Of a stretch of 12,360 bases of DNA, positions 1 to 6,551 are shown in pieces. The first letter of the stretch is position 1; each line of letters opens with the position of its first letter. The translations under genes were made by a program, and so were the position numbers. The notes under the pieces are model-generated. The model was not told the DNA's origin. It was given only the letters and a program-made list of their open reading frames with translations, and searched no databases. Location of the stretch: contig CANQZX010000033.1 of assembly GCA_947628445.1 (NCBI GenBank), forward strand, positions 1-12,360. The letters run 5' to 3'. This DNA comes from an uncultured Bacilli bacterium (GTDB lineage Bacteria > Bacillota_I > Bacilli_A > RF39 > UBA660).

Positions 1-326
1 ATGAAACTTTAGACTTGCCAATTGCTTTAGATTGGGAGAATTGGTCAAAATGGAATACTTTAAAAATAAGTTTTCATGAAGTAAATGCCATAGCTAATGA
101 ATTTTTAAAAGTCATTAAAGAAAATGATTATGATGTAATGTTATATAGTAGTAAATTTTATTTAGAAAGAATTTGGGAAAATAAAAACAAATATCCAGTA
201 TGGCTTGCTCATTATACTGATAAAACTGATTATAATGGCAATTATAATATTTGGCAATTATGTAATGATGGACATATTGATGGAATTGATACCGATGTTG
301 ATATAGATATTTTATATCAAAATTAA
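1..326 (+). CDS. GH25 lysozyme (muramidase), C-terminal part, 5' end outside the window
   Basis: Partial gene: the frame is open from base 3 (GAA ACT TTA GAC TTG...) back to the window edge, so the TTG at 15 is not a believable start. About 107 residues are visible. The stretch LPIALDWENW carries the Asp-x-Glu typical of the glycoside hydrolase 25 active site, followed by MLYSSKFYLERIW, YPVWLAHYT, YNIWQL and a VDIDILY ending, which match the second half of the GH25 barrel. The family cleaves the MurNAc-GlcNAc beta-1,4 bond of peptidoglycan and is normally secreted or surface-bound; any signal peptide or wall-binding domain would lie upstream and cannot be judged. The barrel is the last element, with no C-terminal binding repeats. 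It is very AT-rich (45 G+C in 180 bases at 121-300, 25%), clearly lower than its neighbours, which could mean transfer or a phage origin (inference). Confidence 0.85.
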   Translation, partial: ETLDLPIALDWENWSKWNTLKISFHEVNAIANEFLKVIKENDYDVMLYSSKFYLERIWENKNKYPVWLAHYTDKTDYNGNYNIWQLCNDGHIDGIDTDVDIDILYQN

Positions 327-350
327 TATGTCAAATATTATGTGTTTTAA

Positions 351-379
351 TTTATAAAAATTTATTAAAATGTTATAAT
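351..379 (+). promoter_or_regulatory. Promoter of the dehydrogenase gene (extended -10)
   Basis: A perfect TATAAT at 374-379 preceded by TG one base upstream (TGTTATAAT, 371-379) forms an extended -10. A weak -35, TTTATA (351-356, 4 of 6 matches), lies 17 nt upstream. The start of transcription would fall near 386, that is on the AGGAGG (386-391) of the next gene, giving a leader of about 10 nt. Confidence 0.6.
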
Positions 380-395
380 AAAAATAGGAGGAAAT

Positions 396-1421
396 ATGAG
401 AAGCGTAGCTATAAAAGGTGTTAAAGAATTTGAAATTAAAGAAATAAATGAACCGGCAAGAGATGGTCACAAGGTTCTTATTGATGTCTTAAAAGCCGGA
501 ATCTGTGGATCCGATTTACATTATTGGGTATCAGGAAACCCCGCGGGCTTAGTCATGGGTCATGAGTTTAGTGGCGTGGTAACTGATCCGGGGGACCGGC
601 AAGATTTAAAAGTAGGCGATCGGGTAACAGCATTACCGATTTCGCCATGTGGTCATTGTGCAGCTTGCCTAACCGGTAATCCTCAATATTGCTTGGAAAC
701 TTGGAATGCCGCGGTGGGGTTATCGCTTGATAATCCTGGGGCTTTAGCGCCTAAAACTGCGGTTCGTAGTGACATGGTAATGAAATTACCAGATACGGTT
801 AGCGATGAAGAAGGGGCGATGGTTGAACCTATGGCTGTTGGTTTACATGCTGTGCGTTTAGCCAATATCCGTGTTGGGGATACGGTTTTAGTTGTCGGGG
901 GCGGCATTATTGGTTTGGCTTGTGCCATGTTTGCCAAAAAAGAAGGTGCCAGTTTAGTTGCGGTATCCGAAACTAACCCTGGTCGGGGCCAAAAAGCCGT
1001 CGATTTAAAAGTTGCTGATCGGTGGTTTGATGTGACTAAAGAAGATGCTTCGGCTTTAATGATGCAAGAAAGTAATGGTGGCTTTGATGTGGTTATTGAA
1101 TGCTGTGGCAATGGTCCGGCTGTTACAAGTGCCTTAATGCATACCCAGACGGGGGGAACGGTTGTTTTAGTAGGTGTTTCACTTGATGCCATTACGGTTC
1201 CTTTAACTATTGGCGTTATGCATGAGTTAAAAATGTTAGGTGCCATTGCTTATACAAAGGAAGAATTTGCTTCTTGTATTAACTTAATTGCTAATAAGGA
1301 AATTGATGTTTTAAAATTCGTTGATAAAAAAATTACCTTAAATGATGTGCAAGCGGCTTATGAAGAACTTACAAGTGGTCAAACTAATACCATTAAAATC
1401 TTAGTGGATCCGAATAAATAA
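396..1421 (+). CDS. Zinc-dependent medium-chain alcohol/polyol dehydrogenase (sorbitol/threonine dehydrogenase-like)
   Basis: 341 aa, the usual length for zinc-dependent MDR dehydrogenases; cytoplasmic, oxidising an alcohol or polyol with NAD(P). GICGSDLHYW supplies the catalytic-zinc Cys37; GHE gives His56 and Glu57; Glu144 in the VEP motif may be a further ligand, as in sorbitol dehydrogenases. Cys85, Cys88, Cys91 and Cys99 form the complete structural-zinc lobe. The Rossmann nucleotide loop is GGGIIG (168-173). The start is fixed by AGGAGG at 386-391, four bases before ATG. The substrate cannot be read from the sequence: sorbitol/L-iditol, threonine or 2,3-butanediol are all possible, and no sugar transporter or kinase is adjacent. 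The gene stands alone between its own promoter and terminator. Its middle is GC-rich (122 of 240 bases at 541-780, 51%) against about a third in murG, while its 3' end is AT-rich, hinting at acquisition from elsewhere (inference). Confidence 0.85.
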   Translation: MRSVAIKGVKEFEIKEINEPARDGHKVLIDVLKAGICGSDLHYWVSGNPAGLVMGHEFSGVVTDPGDRQDLKVGDRVTALPISPCGHCAACLTGNPQYCLETWNAAVGLSLDNPGALAPKTAVRSDMVMKLPDTVSDEEGAMVEPMAVGLHAVRLANIRVGDTVLVVGGGIIGLACAMFAKKEGASLVAVSETNPGRGQKAVDLKVADRWFDVTKEDASALMMQESNGGFDVVIECCGNGPAVTSALMHTQTGGTVVLVGVSLDAITVPLTIGVMHELKMLGAIAYTKEEFASCINLIANKEIDVLKFVDKKITLNDVQAAYEELTSGQTNTIKILVDPNK

Positions 1422-1438
1422 AATAAAAAATAATTTGG

Positions 1439-1467
1439 AAAGATAATCAAGATGGTTATCTTTTTTT
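1439..1467 (+). terminator. Intrinsic terminator after the dehydrogenase gene
   Basis: AAAGATAATC (1439-1448) pairs with GGTTATCTTT (1454-1463): a 10-bp stem with one G-U pair and a 5-nt loop, continuing into an uninterrupted run of seven T (1461-1467). It lies 17 bases after the stop codon and isolates the dehydrogenase from murG. Confidence 0.85.
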
Positions 1468-1487
1468 GTGTCAAAAGAAATGATGGC

Positions 1488-1540
1488 TTGACAGATTTAA
1501 ACAGTTTTTATTATTAAATAAAAGCAATCTATTGTATAAT
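1488..1540 (+). promoter_or_regulatory. Candidate promoter(s) for the murG operon
   Basis: Two overlapping possibilities. A perfect TTGACA at 1488-1493 sits 18 nt before TATTAA (1512-1517, 4 of 6). A perfect TATAAT at 1535-1540 has no clear -35; it would start transcription near 1547, on the AGGTGAT ribosome site, leaving a leader of about 10 nt. The TTGACA is also the right arm of a 6-bp inverted repeat with TGTCAA at 1469-1474 (13-nt spacer), a possible but weak operator. Confidence 0.5.
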
Positions 1541-1556
1541 TGTAATAGGTGATATT

Positions 1557-2639
1557 ATGCGTATAATTGTCTCAGCAGGGGGAACCGGCGGTCATATTTA
1601 TCCGGCTTTGGCCATTATTAAAAAATTTCAAGAAAAAGAACAAGATTTAGAAGTGCTTTACATTGGAACTCATAATCGGATGGAAAAAGATATTGTGCCT
1701 CAAATGGGATATCGATATGAAGCATTAGAAATCTATGGTTTTAGTAAAACCAAAATTAAACAAGATATCAAAAACATTGGGTTAATTAAAAAGGCCTATC
1801 AAAAATGTTTAAAAATTATGGAAGAGTTTAAACCGGATGTGGTTATTGGTGTTGGGGGTTATGTCACTTATCCAGTTATAAAAGCCGCCCATAAATTACA
1901 TATCAAAACGGTTTTACATGAACAAAATAGTATTCCGGGCAAATCGAATATTTATTTAAGTAAATATGCGGATTTAATTTGCATCTCTTTACCTAATAGT
2001 AAAAATTATTTTAAAGGTAAAAGTAAAGTTCTTTATACCGGTAATCCCTGTGGAGAAGGGGCTTTAGAAAATAAAAAAGTGGCTAAAGAAACTTTGGGCT
2101 TTCATAAGGATAAAAAGTTTATTATTATTGTAGCGGGGTCTTTGGGTAGTTCAACTATTAATGCTAAGTTTAAACCATTTTTAGAACTTATCGGCGATAA
2201 AAATTACGAAGTTCTTTATATTACGGGTAAAAACTATTATGCGGATTTTGTGGCTAATACCACTTTTCCTTCTAATGTTAAAGTCGTACCATATTACGAT
2301 AATCTAAATGCTTTGATGCCTAGTGCGGATTTAATAATTACGCGCGCAGGGGCTTCCACCATCAGCGAACTTTTAGCATTAAAAAAACCCAGTATTTTAA
2401 TTCCGAGTCCGTATGTAGCAAATAACCATCAATATTATAATGCTCTAGATTTAGTTAATTTAGGCATTGCCGAATTAATTGAAGAAAAGAACTTAAAAGC
2501 CGACATTCTTTTAATTACGGTAACGGAATTAATGGAAAAAGAAACGAAATATAACCAAATGATTGCCAATTTTGCTAAAGTGCAAACAATTCCGGCTTCA
2601 CAAATGATTTATGAGGCCATTAAGGATTTATTAAAATGA
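1557..2639 (+). CDS. murG: UDP-N-acetylglucosamine--undecaprenyl-PP-MurNAc-pentapeptide GlcNAc transferase MurG
   Basis: 360 aa, normal for MurG. It transfers GlcNAc from UDP-GlcNAc to lipid I to make lipid II, at the inner face of the membrane (GT28, GT-B fold). Visible signatures: the glycine loop GGTGGHIYPALAI (8-20), a second one GVGGYVTYP (98-106), HEQNSIPG (121-128), TGNPCG (161-166), AGSLGSSTIN (193-202) and the UDP-GlcNAc motif RAGASTISEL (263-272), in which Glu271 is the expected ribose contact, followed by NNHQYYNA with Gln292 and Asn295. The start is set by AGGTGAT (1547-1553), which pairs with the extreme 3' end of 16S rRNA. It is the first gene of a run and overlaps murB by 4 bases (ATGA). 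The usual upstream neighbour ftsW/spoVE is absent. Confidence 0.97.
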   Translation: MRIIVSAGGTGGHIYPALAIIKKFQEKEQDLEVLYIGTHNRMEKDIVPQMGYRYEALEIYGFSKTKIKQDIKNIGLIKKAYQKCLKIMEEFKPDVVIGVGGYVTYPVIKAAHKLHIKTVLHEQNSIPGKSNIYLSKYADLICISLPNSKNYFKGKSKVLYTGNPCGEGALENKKVAKETLGFHKDKKFIIIVAGSLGSSTINAKFKPFLELIGDKNYEVLYITGKNYYADFVANTTFPSNVKVVPYYDNLNALMPSADLIITRAGASTISELLALKKPSILIPSPYVANNHQYYNALDLVNLGIAELIEEKNLKADILLITVTELMEKETKYNQMIANFAKVQTIPASQMIYEAIKDLLK

Positions 2640-3517
2640 AGGAATTAACAAATTTTGGTGAGGTCTTAACCCAAGTTGATTTAAAAAAATATAATACTTA
2701 TGGCCTTGGCGGCACCGCTGCTTATTTAGTTAAACCCAATGATTTAACTAAATTAATTGATTTAATTAAATATTTAAAGGAACATAAGATGTCCTATTAT
2801 CTTTTAGGAAGCGGTTCTAATGTTATTTTACCGGATAATAATTTTGCCGGCGTCATTATTAAATTAGAGCATTTAAACAAGATATCTTTTGCGGCTGATA
2901 CGGCTATAGTTGAAGCCGGTGCTACTATGGCAAGTTTCGTCCAAGACTGCTTAAAACACGAAATAGTTAATTTTAGTTTTGCCGCGGGAATTCCTGGTAC
3001 TATTGGTGCTGCTTTAGTGGGCAATGTTGGTTGTTTTGGTCATGAAATATATGATTATGTGGTTGATGTAATAATTTTAGATGAAAATGATGAGGTAAAA
3101 ACATTACCAAAAGCCGCAATTACGCATGGTTACCGGTCAACCGAGTTTAAAAATCGCTCCGTGGTAATTCTTTCGGCTACTTTAAAGGCCATGAAGGGCT
3201 CGATAGAAGCGGCTCAAAAACAAATAAAAGAAAATAACTGCAAAAGACAAGCCACCCAACCTTTGGGAACCAAAAATGCTGGTTCAGTTTTTCGTAATCC
3301 TCCTGGGGTAAGTGCGGGAAAATTAATTGAAGAAGCCAATTTCAAGGGCTTTAAAATAGGTGATGCGATGGTTAGCCCCAAACACGCTAATTTTATAATT
3401 AATACCCAAAAGGCCAGCAGTCGTGATATAATTGAACTAATTACAAAAATAAAAAAAACCATCAAGGAAAAAAATAATATTGATTTAGAATTAGAACAAA
3501 TTATCGTTAAATGGTGA
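2636..3517 (+). CDS. murB: UDP-N-acetylenolpyruvoylglucosamine reductase MurB
   Basis: 293 aa, about the size of the shorter (type II, Bacillus-like) MurB. A cytoplasmic flavoprotein that reduces UDP-GlcNAc-enolpyruvate to UDP-MurNAc with NADPH. The FAD-binding half has NTYGLGG (20-26), LLGSGSNVI (57-65) and AAGIPGTIGAAL (116-127). Expected catalytic residues are present: Arg167 in YRSTEF, Ser217 in NAGSVFRNP (proton donor), and Glu287 in the C-terminal LELEQ. The common NAG after the FAD loop reads NVG here (130-132), a small departure. It starts inside the murG stop (ATGA overlap), with AAGGA at 2622-2626 as ribosome site, so the two are probably translationally coupled. Confidence 0.96.
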   Translation: MKELTNFGEVLTQVDLKKYNTYGLGGTAAYLVKPNDLTKLIDLIKYLKEHKMSYYLLGSGSNVILPDNNFAGVIIKLEHLNKISFAADTAIVEAGATMASFVQDCLKHEIVNFSFAAGIPGTIGAALVGNVGCFGHEIYDYVVDVIILDENDEVKTLPKAAITHGYRSTEFKNRSVVILSATLKAMKGSIEAAQKQIKENNCKRQATQPLGTKNAGSVFRNPPGVSAGKLIEEANFKGFKIGDAMVSPKHANFIINTQKASSRDIIELITKIKKTIKEKNNIDLELEQIIVKW

Positions 3518-3521
3518 TACT

Positions 3522-4316
3522 ATGGAAGAAAATAAAGTCAAAGTAAAAGTCAAAAGAAAATTATCTTTTAAGGGGTTAATTGTCGTTTTATTATTTGTTT
3601 ATTTGCTCGCCATGTTGGCTTACTTTTTATATAGTATGCCAATTAAAACTATTATTATTAAAGGAAATAATTTAACTAGTGATCAAGAAATCATTAATGC
3701 GGCCAACTTAAATAAAAATAAAAAGATTTTTGCTCTTAATACGGGACAAGCCCGGAAGAAAATTGAAAACTTGGCTCTTATTAGTGAGGCCCGAATCAAT
3801 AAAAATCTTTGGGGCAAACTGACGATTAAGGTGACGGAAGAAAAAATTTTATTTTACTATCAACCGGAAGCAAAATATGTTTTAAGTGATGGAACGCGGG
3901 TTAATTTAGATAAGCCATTAGGCGTACCAACGCTAAATAATTTTGTGGCTACCGATACCTTGAAAGAATTTATTAAACACCTAAAAGACATTGATCCGGA
4001 TATTCTTAGTTTAGTTAGTGAAATGGTGTATGATCCGGATATTAAAGATGATATTACCTTAGATGATGGTCGGTTCTTTTTCAAAATGAATGATGAAAAT
4101 TCCGTTTATATTAATATTGTAAATATGGAAAAATTAAATAATTATCATAAATTTATTGCTTCCTTAAGTGATACCAGAAAAGGTATTCTTTATTTAGATA
4201 GCAGTTTAAATAGCACAATCTTTACAACTTATGATAAAATAAAAGCCGAAAAAGAACAAGCCGAACAGGAAGAAGCGGAAAATAAAGAAAACGAGGAAGA
4301 ACCAGATGAAAATTAA
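3522..4316 (+). CDS. divIB: Cell division protein DivIB/FtsQ
   Basis: 264 aa, close to Bacillus DivIB. Bitopic divisome protein that holds the FtsL/DivIC complex and helps control septal wall synthesis. Order: a basic cytoplasmic tail (KVKVKVKRK, 5-13), one membrane segment (about 18-38), a POTRA domain beginning IKTIIIKGNN (41-50, to about 108), a beta domain with the conserved LSDGTRV at 121-127, and an acidic disordered tail from about 240 (EQAEQEEAENKENEEEPDEN). No signal peptidase site is evident, as expected for a membrane anchor. The ribosome site GGTGAT (3513-3518) overlaps the murB stop, with only 4 bases between the genes. The 3' end overlaps queH by 11 bases. Position after murG-murB supports the name. 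Confidence 0.93.
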   Translation: MEENKVKVKVKRKLSFKGLIVVLLFVYLLAMLAYFLYSMPIKTIIIKGNNLTSDQEIINAANLNKNKKIFALNTGQARKKIENLALISEARINKNLWGKLTIKVTEEKILFYYQPEAKYVLSDGTRVNLDKPLGVPTLNNFVATDTLKEFIKHLKDIDPDILSLVSEMVYDPDIKDDITLDDGRFFFKMNDENSVYINIVNMEKLNNYHKFIASLSDTRKGILYLDSSLNSTIFTTYDKIKAEKEQAEQEEAENKENEEEPDEN

Positions 4317-4950
4317 TTATCAACAAAAGTTATATGATTTAGTGGCGAGTTTAGATTATACACCTAAATTATTATTACACAGTTGTTGTGGCCCTTGTTC
4401 TACTACTTGTATTGCGTATTTAACTAAATATTTTAATATTACGGTACTTTTTTATAATCCTAATATTGAACCAGTTAGCGAATATGAAAAAAGAAAAAAG
4501 GAACAAATTAAGTTTATCCAAAACTTTCCCGCCCAACATAAATTGACTTTTCGTGATTGTGATTACGATAATGCAACCTTTAAAAAGCAAGTCGAACCCT
4601 ATACTCAAGCCAAAGAAGGGGGAATTAGATGCCATCAATGTTATGAACTCCGGCTTCGGAAAACGGCTCAAATAGCTAAGGCGGAAGCATATGATTATTT
4701 TGCGACAACCTTAACTATAAGCCCTTATAAAAATAGTCAAGTTATAAATGAAATCGGGGGCCGGGTTGGCGAAGAAGAAAATATCCCTTTTTTATATAGT
4801 GATTTTAAGAAAAATGATGGTTACAAGCAAAGTATTGAATTAAGTCAAAAATATGATTTATATCGCCAAAATTATTGTGGTTGCCAATATGGCCAAAATT
4901 TGGCTTTAAATAATATAAAAAATAGTAATTTGGATGAAAATGTAATATAA
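4306..4950 (+). CDS. queH: Epoxyqueuosine reductase QueH (DUF208 family)
   Basis: 214 aa. QueH is the iron-sulfur enzyme, unrelated to QueG, that reduces epoxyqueuosine to queuosine at the wobble base of tRNAs for Asp, Asn, His and Tyr. Family signatures are all present: HSCCGPCS (25-32), the NPNIEP segment (51-56), CHQCYELRL (109-117) and YCGCQYG (190-196). The paired cysteines (27/28, 109/112, 191/193) are the expected iron-sulfur and metal ligands. The gene starts inside the divIB tail (11-base overlap) with GAGGAA upstream, so it is almost certainly cotranscribed. No other queuosine-synthesis gene is in view; the host could make or salvage the precursor elsewhere (inference). A TATAAT overlapping its stop (4946-4951) may be an internal promoter for the next pair. 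Confidence 0.95.
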   Translation: MKINYQQKLYDLVASLDYTPKLLLHSCCGPCSTTCIAYLTKYFNITVLFYNPNIEPVSEYEKRKKEQIKFIQNFPAQHKLTFRDCDYDNATFKKQVEPYTQAKEGGIRCHQCYELRLRKTAQIAKAEAYDYFATTLTISPYKNSQVINEIGGRVGEEENIPFLYSDFKKNDGYKQSIELSQKYDLYRQNYCGCQYGQNLALNNIKNSNLDENVI

Positions 4951-4951
4951 T
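4946..4951 (+). promoter_or_regulatory. Possible internal -10 for nfeD-slipin
   Basis: A perfect TATAAT overlaps the queH stop codon and lies 16 bases before the nfeD ATG, the same spacing seen at 374-396 and 1535-1557. No -35 and no TG extension are visible, and TATAAT arises easily in such AT-rich DNA, so this is tentative. Confidence 0.3.
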
Positions 4952-4967
4952 TAAAGAAGGAAGTGGT

Positions 4968-5393
4968 ATGATGACTTGGACTTTTTGGTTAATGGTAATA
5001 ATTCTTTTAACAATTGTGGAAATATCGACAGTTAATTTAGTTTCAATTTGGTTTATTGCCTCGGCTTTAGTTAGTTTAATTTTATCTTTTATCTATGATA
5101 ATGCTTATTTAGAAATGGGCGTTTTTGCTATCTTAGGAATTGTGCTAATGTTACTAACAAAACCGCTTATCAATAAATATCTAAAACCGGAACGAGTCCG
5201 AACCAATATTGATCGGGTTATTGGCATGACGGGGATTTGTACCGAAGAAATTAAGAAAAACACCATTGGTGAGGTAAAAGTTGATGGCAAAAGATGGAGT
5301 GCCATAAGTTCCAGCAAAATAAATGTGGGTGATGAGGTCATCATTGAAGAAATTGATGGTGTTAAATTAAAAGTACGAAAGGAGGGAAAATAA
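4968..5393 (+). CDS. Short NfeD-family membrane protein (NfeD1b type)
   Basis: 141 aa. Three predicted membrane segments (about 6-20, 22-43, 49-64) are followed by a small OB-fold domain (about 84-138) with GMTGICTEEI, GEVKVDGKRWSA and GDEVIIEEIDGVKLKV, the standard NfeD C-terminus. The N-terminal serine-protease domain of long NfeD proteins is missing, as is usual for the short form. Short NfeD genes are characteristically paired with slipin/stomatin genes, and here the stop and the next start share one base (TAATG), so the two products very probably act together in the membrane. The ribosome site AAGGAAGTG (4957-4965) fits either ATG 4968 or ATG 4971; the choice changes one residue. The precise role of the pair is not established. 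Confidence 0.9.
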   Translation: MMTWTFWLMVIILLTIVEISTVNLVSIWFIASALVSLILSFIYDNAYLEMGVFAILGIVLMLLTKPLINKYLKPERVRTNIDRVIGMTGICTEEIKKNTIGEVKVDGKRWSAISSSKINVGDEVIIEEIDGVKLKVRKEGK

Positions 5394-6289
5394 TGGAAGT
5401 ATTTTTGGTTATATTAGTTATTGTTTTAGTTTTAATTATTCCGAATATTAAAATTGTGCCTCAAGCGAAAAGTTATGTTATAGAACGCCTTGGTTCTTAT
5501 CATGCGACTTGGCAAAATGGGTTACATTTTAAAATTCCGTTTATTGATGCGATTGCTAATCGAGTTTCTTTAAAGGAAATTGTTAAGGATTTTGCCCCCC
5601 AACCTGTTATTACGAAAGATAATGTAACAATGCAAATTGATACGGTGGTGTATTATTCTATTACTGATCCAAAATTATATACTTATGGGATTGAGTTTCC
5701 GGTTAGTGCCATTGAAAACTTAACGGCTACAACTTTAAGAAATATCATTGGGGATTTAGAATTAGATCAAACCTTAACCAGCCGAGATATTATTAATACT
5801 AAGATGCGGGCAATATTGGATGAAGCCACGGATCCTTGGGGCATTAAAGTTAATCGGGTGGAAGTTAAAAATATTTTACCACCGCGCGATATTCAAGAAG
5901 CCATGGAAAAACAAATGCGGGCGGAACGGGAACGGCGCGAAAAAATCTTACAAGCCGAAGGAGAAAAGAAAAGTTCTATTCTAATCGCAGAAGGGGAAAA
6001 AGAAAGTGCTATTCTTCGGGCCGAAGCGCAAAAGGAAAGTAACATTCGCATTGCGGAAGGGGAAGCCGAAGCCCTTTTAAAAATTAAGCAAGCCGAAGCC
6101 GAAGGTATCAAAATGCTTAAAGATGCTAAGGCCGATGATGCGGTATTAAAACTTAAAAGTTATGAAACTTTAGCCAATATGGCAGATGGTAAATCAACTA
6201 AAATTATTGTTCCAGCCGAATTACAAAATATTGTAACTTTTGGAACCGTGTTAAAAGAAAGCTTAACAGATGAAAAAACTAAAAAATAG
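5393..6289 (+). CDS. Slipin/stomatin-like SPFH (Band 7) membrane protein
   Basis: 298 aa. One N-terminal membrane anchor (about 2-18, reading VFLVILVIVLVLIIP), then an SPFH domain (about 20-180) with VPQAKSYVIERLGSYHATW, KIPFIDAIANRVSLKE, the VYYSITDP segment and RVEVKNILPPRDIQEAM, typical of slipins and E. coli QmcA rather than of flotillin FloA. A coiled-coil arm follows, built of four 11-residue repeats (185-228), then a short tail. Such proteins form large oligomeric assemblies in the membrane and are linked to membrane organisation and protease control; the target here is unknown. The ribosome site GGAGGG (5381-5386) and the 1-base overlap with nfeD support coupling. The 3' end is inside the terminator that closes the operon. 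Confidence 0.92.
   Translation: MEVFLVILVIVLVLIIPNIKIVPQAKSYVIERLGSYHATWQNGLHFKIPFIDAIANRVSLKEIVKDFAPQPVITKDNVTMQIDTVVYYSITDPKLYTYGIEFPVSAIENLTATTLRNIIGDLELDQTLTSRDIINTKMRAILDEATDPWGIKVNRVEVKNILPPRDIQEAMEKQMRAERERREKILQAEGEKKSSILIAEGEKESAILRAEAQKESNIRIAEGEAEALLKIKQAEAEGIKMLKDAKADDAVLKLKSYETLANMADGKSTKIIVPAELQNIVTFGTVLKESLTDEKTKK
5945..6076 (+). repeat. Four tandem 33-bp units encoding 11-residue coiled-coil repeats in the slipin
   Basis: Encoded units in order are ILQAEGEKKSS, ILIAEGEKESA, ILRAEAQKESN and IRIAEGEAEAL. The AEG/E core is kept at a fixed 11-residue period, the spacing of right-handed coiled coils. Units are similar but not identical at DNA level, so they look old rather than newly duplicated. 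Such repeats are common in the slipin family. Confidence 0.85.
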
Positions 6290-6315
6290 TTGCTAACTTA
6301 AGCAATTATTTTTTT
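6284..6315 (+). terminator. Intrinsic terminator at the end of the murG-slipin run
   Basis: AAATAGTTGCT (6284-6294) pairs with AGCAATTATTT (6301-6311): an 11-bp stem with one G-U pair and a 6-nt loop, running into seven T (6309-6315). The slipin stop TAG is inside the left arm. The next ribosome site (AAGGA, 6316-6320) starts at the very next base, leaving no room for a promoter in between. Confidence 0.8.
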
Positions 6316-6329
6316 AAGGATGGATGCAG

Positions 6330-6551
6330 ATGGATCAATTAAAAGAAATAAATCAAATGCTTTTAAAGGAAAGTGAAATTGCTATTTTAAAAAAATATAA
6401 AATAGATGTTTTGAAATGTCGTTCCCTAGATGAAATCTTATTTTTTATTGATGAAATAATCGATGATTTAACGGACGAAGAATATGAAGAACTAGATTAT
6501 GTGGCCGAGAATCTTATGGAACGCAAGTATTATGGAAAGATGCCTAAATGA
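6330..6551 (+). CDS. Small acidic protein of unknown function, coupled to tag
   Basis: 73 aa from ATG 6330 (75 aa if ATG 6324 is used, in the same frame). I do not recognise the family. It is predicted helical and strongly acidic in its second half (DEIIDDLTDEEYEELDYVAE), with a basic end (RKYYGKMPK) and one cysteine; there is no membrane segment or signal peptide. I prefer 6330 because the only ribosome site, AAGGA at 6316-6320, is too close to 6324 but matches the spacing used by other genes here. Its stop overlaps the tag start (ATGA), so translation of the two is probably coupled; a link to base-excision repair is only a guess from position. It lies directly behind a terminator, so expression probably depends on read-through. 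Confidence 0.75.
   Translation: MDQLKEINQMLLKESEIAILKKYKIDVLKCRSLDEILFFIDEIIDDLTDEEYEELDYVAENLMERKYYGKMPK

Noticed and set aside
15..326. TTG at 15 as the true start of the GH25 gene
   Set aside because: The frame is open further upstream to the window edge, there is no ribosome site, and a start here would remove half of the catalytic barrel, so it is a truncated view of a longer gene.
345..370. TTTTAAT...ATTAAAA inverted repeat before the dehydrogenase gene as a terminator for the GH25 gene
   Set aside because: The stem is only A-T pairs with a 12-nt loop and no T run follows; in this AT-rich spacer it is expected by chance.
683..1246. Long minus-strand open frame (187 codons) opposite the dehydrogenase gene
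   Set aside because: It lies entirely within a well-supported gene on the other strand, encodes a Pro/Thr/Ser-rich sequence with no recognisable motif, and has no ribosome site; it is a shadow of the GC-rich dehydrogenase codons.
5393..6289. Calling the SPFH protein flotillin FloA
   Set aside because: The 298-aa slipin layout, the 11-residue repeats and the partner being short NfeD fit the stomatin/slipin branch better than FloA.
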